DNA of 64,000 bases from Chengkuizengella marina (GTDB lineage Bacteria > Bacillota > Bacilli > Paenibacillales > KCTC-33759): contig NZ_SIJB01000018.1 of NCBI RefSeq assembly GCF_009910845.1, positions 113,693-177,692 of the forward strand, in the 5' to 3' direction. This document shows positions 62,018-64,000 of the stretch, piece by piece (the first letter of the stretch is position 1; every line of letters begins with the position of its first letter). The position numbers and the translations under genes were made by a program. Under the pieces are notes generated by a model. That model saw only the letters and a program-made list of their open reading frames with translations, was not told the DNA's origin and did no database searches.

Positions 62018-62221
62018 TTAGAATGGAGTTTCAGGAGCTAAAGGAGCAAGAGGTCCAATAATTAATGCCTCAGGAGGTGTATCAAAAGCAGAACCACTTG
62101 TAATGTGTTCAGTATCCCCTACTAATAAAACAGAAGATCCTGTCAAACCAATAATATTAATATCTCCTACATGAATATCCTTATTTACCACTGTATAATT
62201 CATCTTGCAATTCATCTTCAT
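62018..62221 (-). CDS. gerPD: Spore germination protein GerPD
   Basis: 67 residues. VGDINIIGLTGSSVLLVGDT and FDTPPEALIIGPLAPLAPE are the family core. ATG 62221 overlaps the gerPC stop (ATGA), and a downstream ATG at 62203 is the alternative start. A small hydrophobic coat protein. Confidence 0.88.
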   Translation of the reverse strand: MKMNCKMNYTVVNKDIHVGDINIIGLTGSSVLLVGDTEHITSGSAFDTPPEALIIGPLAPLAPETPF

Positions 62222-62847
62222 TGGTTTTCATTCTCCTTACCTGTAATTTTATGAAAATGATTTAAAATAGAAGTCTCTATATCTTTTTTTGTTTTTGCCA
62301 AAACATTATTTTTAATTTCATCTTGGTTTAATTCTTTGTTTTCATTATTATTTAAATAATGATGAATTCGACCATCAATTTGTTTTTTAATATCTTTGAT
62401 CATTTCTTGTGTGTATTCTTCACCAACGACTAAATTGAACTTTTCCTGTAATGTTCTTATTGCATTAGGGACTTCCTCATCTAAATGTTGATGGATTTCA
62501 TCTCTGATGCCTTGATGACAGTCACTTTCAATTTCTCCCCCTAGCTGTACTTCATGTTCCGTTTGATCATTAACTTCAAGTTCTTCAATTATACCATTCC
62601 CACCAGGAGTAATACCTATGTTTAATGTACCCTCTAAAGTTTCCACTTTAAGTTGATCAAAGTTATATTCTATTTTTTCAATCGTATTATTTTTGCTTGC
62701 AATTAGTTTGTTCATATCTTCTTTCATTTGTTTCATTAACTTTTCTAAATTATTTAATTTATTTTGATGTTCGATTAAATTATCTGTTAGCTTTTTTATA
62801 TATTGTTGCATTTGAGGGTCCTGGTACATAATAATCCTCCCCATCAT
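62218..62847 (-). CDS. gerPC: Spore germination protein GerPC
   Basis: 209 residues. The N-terminal coiled coil (~12-48: YIKKLTDNLIEHQNKLNNLE then KLMKQMKEDM) is followed by a region with FDQLKVETLEGTLNIGITPG, a GerPC hallmark, and an acidic C-terminal part. It is the only larger protein of the set and probably organises the small GerP proteins. It is translationally coupled with gerPD. An upstream in-frame TTG adds little; ATG or nearby start at 62847/62841 is not fully settled. Confidence 0.88.
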   Translation of the reverse strand: MMGRIIMYQDPQMQQYIKKLTDNLIEHQNKLNNLEKLMKQMKEDMNKLIASKNNTIEKIEYNFDQLKVETLEGTLNIGITPGGNGIIEELEVNDQTEHEVQLGGEIESDCHQGIRDEIHQHLDEEVPNAIRTLQEKFNLVVGEEYTQEMIKDIKKQIDGRIHHYLNNNENKELNQDEIKNNVLAKTKKDIETSILNHFHKITGKENENQ

Positions 62848-62854
62848 CCATACA

Positions 62855-63067
62855 TTATGAAGGTGGTGACAAAGGAACCAGAGCAGCAGCTGAGGCTTCT
62901 GATATAGCTTGAAGTTCGGGTGCTGGTTCTATAAATCCACCTGTATTATACAGATTAGATAAACATTTAATGACACCTGCACTACCTATTTGTAAAAAAG
63001 ATGAATTTGTTATTGCTCCAATTTTAATCATGCCAATTTGAATGCTCTGATTAACAGTTAGGTTCAT
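62855..63067 (-). CDS. gerPB: Spore germination protein GerPB
   Basis: 70 residues. VNQSIQIGMIKIGAITNSSF and FLQIGSAGVIKCLSNLYNTG, then a PAPELQAISEA-like acidic and Pro/Ser-rich tail, typical of GerPB. ATG 63067 overlaps the gerPA stop by 4 bases. Confidence 0.88.
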   Translation of the reverse strand: MNLTVNQSIQIGMIKIGAITNSSFLQIGSAGVIKCLSNLYNTGGFIEPAPELQAISEASAAALVPLSPPS

Positions 63068-63303
63068 ATAACATTCCCCTCAACACCAAAGTTATCTTGA
63101 GTTTGATCTTTCACATCAGGATCAAAAGTGTTCGTTGCACTAAGAAGGTTATTCGTAATTGGTAAATCCCCAGTATTAAAAGAACCTGAGCCAGCATAAG
63201 TTTTGGATGAACTTACAGGAGACACTTGAATTGAATCACCAAATTGAACAATAGCACCGCTTCCTACACTTATTATTTTTATAGCTCCTACAATAGCAGG
63301 CAT
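63064..63303 (-). CDS. gerPA: Spore germination protein of the GerPA/GerPF family
   Basis: 79 residues. The N-terminal MPAIVGAIKIISVGSGAIVQ is GerPA-like, while the C-terminal SATNTFDPDVKDQ resembles the ending known from GerPF. GerPA and GerPF share ancestry. It is the first gene of the operon; a sigma-K-like promoter lies upstream. With no separate gerPF found in the window, this protein may cover both roles, or gerPF may be elsewhere. Confidence 0.85.
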   Translation of the reverse strand: MPAIVGAIKIISVGSGAIVQFGDSIQVSPVSSSKTYAGSGSFNTGDLPITNNLLSATNTFDPDVKDQTQDNFGVEGNVI

Positions 63304-63336
63304 AAGCAGACATCCTTTTTCATGGTTTCAATATTT

Positions 63337-63364
63337 TATTGTATGTTTCCATTTCTTTAGATGT
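63337..63364 (-). promoter_or_regulatory. Candidate sigma-K promoter of the gerP operon
   Basis: On the minus strand AC (63364-63363), 17 bases, CATACAATA (63345-63337): fits the sigma-K pattern AC-N16-17-CATANNNTA. It lies 33 bases before the gerPA start. gerP is sigma-K-dependent in Bacillus. Confidence 0.5.
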
Positions 63365-63445
63365 TCTGCTCTTTTTGCCAAATCACACATTTAGATAGAT
63401 AAGAATACACTAGTTAATAATATGTATAAGAAAGAGGTAGGTAAT

Positions 63446-63952
63446 ATGAGTAATTTATTTGATCAACATCAATTTAATAAGCTAATAAGAGATCAAATGA
63501 GTAATACAAATCTAAATAATATAGATCCAAACAATTTAGATTTATCATGGATAGATAAATATGTTTCTGATACGATAGAAAAAGCTTTTTCAAGAACAAC
63601 ATCAAATGTAGATTCAAGTAAACCTAAAACAAATACGATTACGAATACGAATACGAATACGAATACTGGGGAATTAAAAACAGATCTATTAGATATACAT
63701 CACTATTTAATTGCTAAAATATATATTCCAAAACATATCGATCATAGAAAAATCAAACTAAGCCTGAATACAAATAAACTTAAAATTAAAGGACTGCCTA
63801 GTGGGAATTCACAAACAATAAACCTTCCTACACATATCGATACTTATGATACAAAAGCAATTTATAAAAATCAGATCTTAGAAGTTCGTATGCCTAAAAT
63901 ACCTGATGATGATGAAGATTACAATAGTATTAAAGTGCATTTTGATGATTAA
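63446..63952 (+). CDS. Hsp20/alpha-crystallin-like spore-associated protein
   Basis: 168 residues from ATG 63446 behind GAAAGAGGTAGG; an ATG at 63422 lacks a box. The first ~50 residues are Asn- and Asp-rich, then a linker with repeated T-N (encoded by a hexanucleotide repeat, 63641-63664), then an alpha-crystallin-like domain (~75-160) with KLSLNTNKLKIKGLPSG, NLPTHIDT and NQILEVRMPK. Proximity to gerP suggests a coat or germination role as for GerT-like proteins, which is inference. Confidence 0.75.
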   Translation: MSNLFDQHQFNKLIRDQMSNTNLNNIDPNNLDLSWIDKYVSDTIEKAFSRTTSNVDSSKPKTNTITNTNTNTNTGELKTDLLDIHHYLIAKIYIPKHIDHRKIKLSLNTNKLKIKGLPSGNSQTINLPTHIDTYDTKAIYKNQILEVRMPKIPDDDEDYNSIKVHFDD

Positions 63953-63976
63953 ATAAAAAATATAAAAGAGGATGAT

Positions 63977-64000
63977 ATGTTAAACTGGCACCCATGTCAA
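63977..64000 (+). CDS. Start of a gene running off the right edge
   Basis: ATG 63977 follows AAAGAGGATGAT and opens the frame MLNWHPCQ to the window end. Only eight codons are visible, so the product cannot be named. It lies 24 bases after the Hsp20-like gene, likely the same operon. Confidence 0.55.

Overview
The window comes from an AT-rich, endospore-forming member of the Bacillales. Supporting genes include GerPA-E, GerQ/CwlJ, YlbJ, YunB, LytH, SspI and an alpha/beta-type small acid-soluble protein, together with Shine-Dalgarno-rich starts (many TTG/GTG), a T-box in front of trpS and many Bacillus-like gene pairs. The aminofutalosine-type MqnE fragment at the left edge and a UbiD-type decarboxylase fit a Paenibacillaceae-like lineage that makes menaquinone by the futalosine route. 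The species cannot be fixed from sequence reading alone.

Layout. 0-11.3 kb: respiration and envelope core (mqnE end, yutJ-yuzB-yutI, SDR/HEPN/UbiD/ctaA cluster, thioredoxin, DUF2515, MurJ-like flippase, HAD phosphatase). 11.5-22.3 kb: an accessory region that is clearly different. It holds an Agr-like quorum-sensing cassette (sensor kinase, AgrB, and a 47-residue AgrD-like autoinducer precursor), two tandem paralogous histidine kinases with one response regulator, secreted proteins including a zinc metalloprotease, a frameshifted lipoprotein, several decayed gene fragments, two tiny membrane proteins and a thrice-repeated palindromic motif. 22.3-34.2 kb: HAD phosphatase, a Mn/Zn ABC importer with tandem promoter/operator repeats, a class B penicillin-binding protein, a transglutaminase-like membrane protein, MFS, SDR, TOPRIM protein, Sco and CtaB. 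34.4-50.8 kb: sporulation and housekeeping (cwlJ-gerQ, YfhP-like, SASP, T-box-trpS, MCP, truncated globin, ylbJ, nadK, yutD, lipA, lytH, yunB, rRNA methylase, ktrA, sspI). 50.9-60.3 kb: prfC, cyclase, zwf and a seven-gene Lia/Psp envelope-stress operon. 60.4-64 kb: SH3-NlpC/P60 cell-wall hydrolase, the gerPABCDE operon without gerPF, and an Hsp20-like protein.

How the genes work together. CtaA, CtaB and Sco mature cytochrome oxidase, while MqnE and the UbiD protein supply menaquinone and YutJ probably feeds electrons into it. The Lia/Psp operon (LiaI-, PspA-, PspC-, LiaH-, LiaF-, LiaS-, LiaR-like) senses and repairs membrane damage. CwlJ with GerQ and the GerP proteins serve spore germination. 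The AgrBD/AgrC-like set and the neighbouring kinases and regulator look like a peptide-signalling module beside a decaying cargo of secreted proteins.

A dispersed, imperfectly palindromic repeat of about 55-60 bp occurs at four loci (2.3, 32.2, 42.5 and 57.2 kb). At three of them it abuts or supplies a stop codon. The most promising undescribed items are the AgrD-like peptide locus with its twin kinases, the repeat family, and the accessory island bounded by the short palindromic motif.
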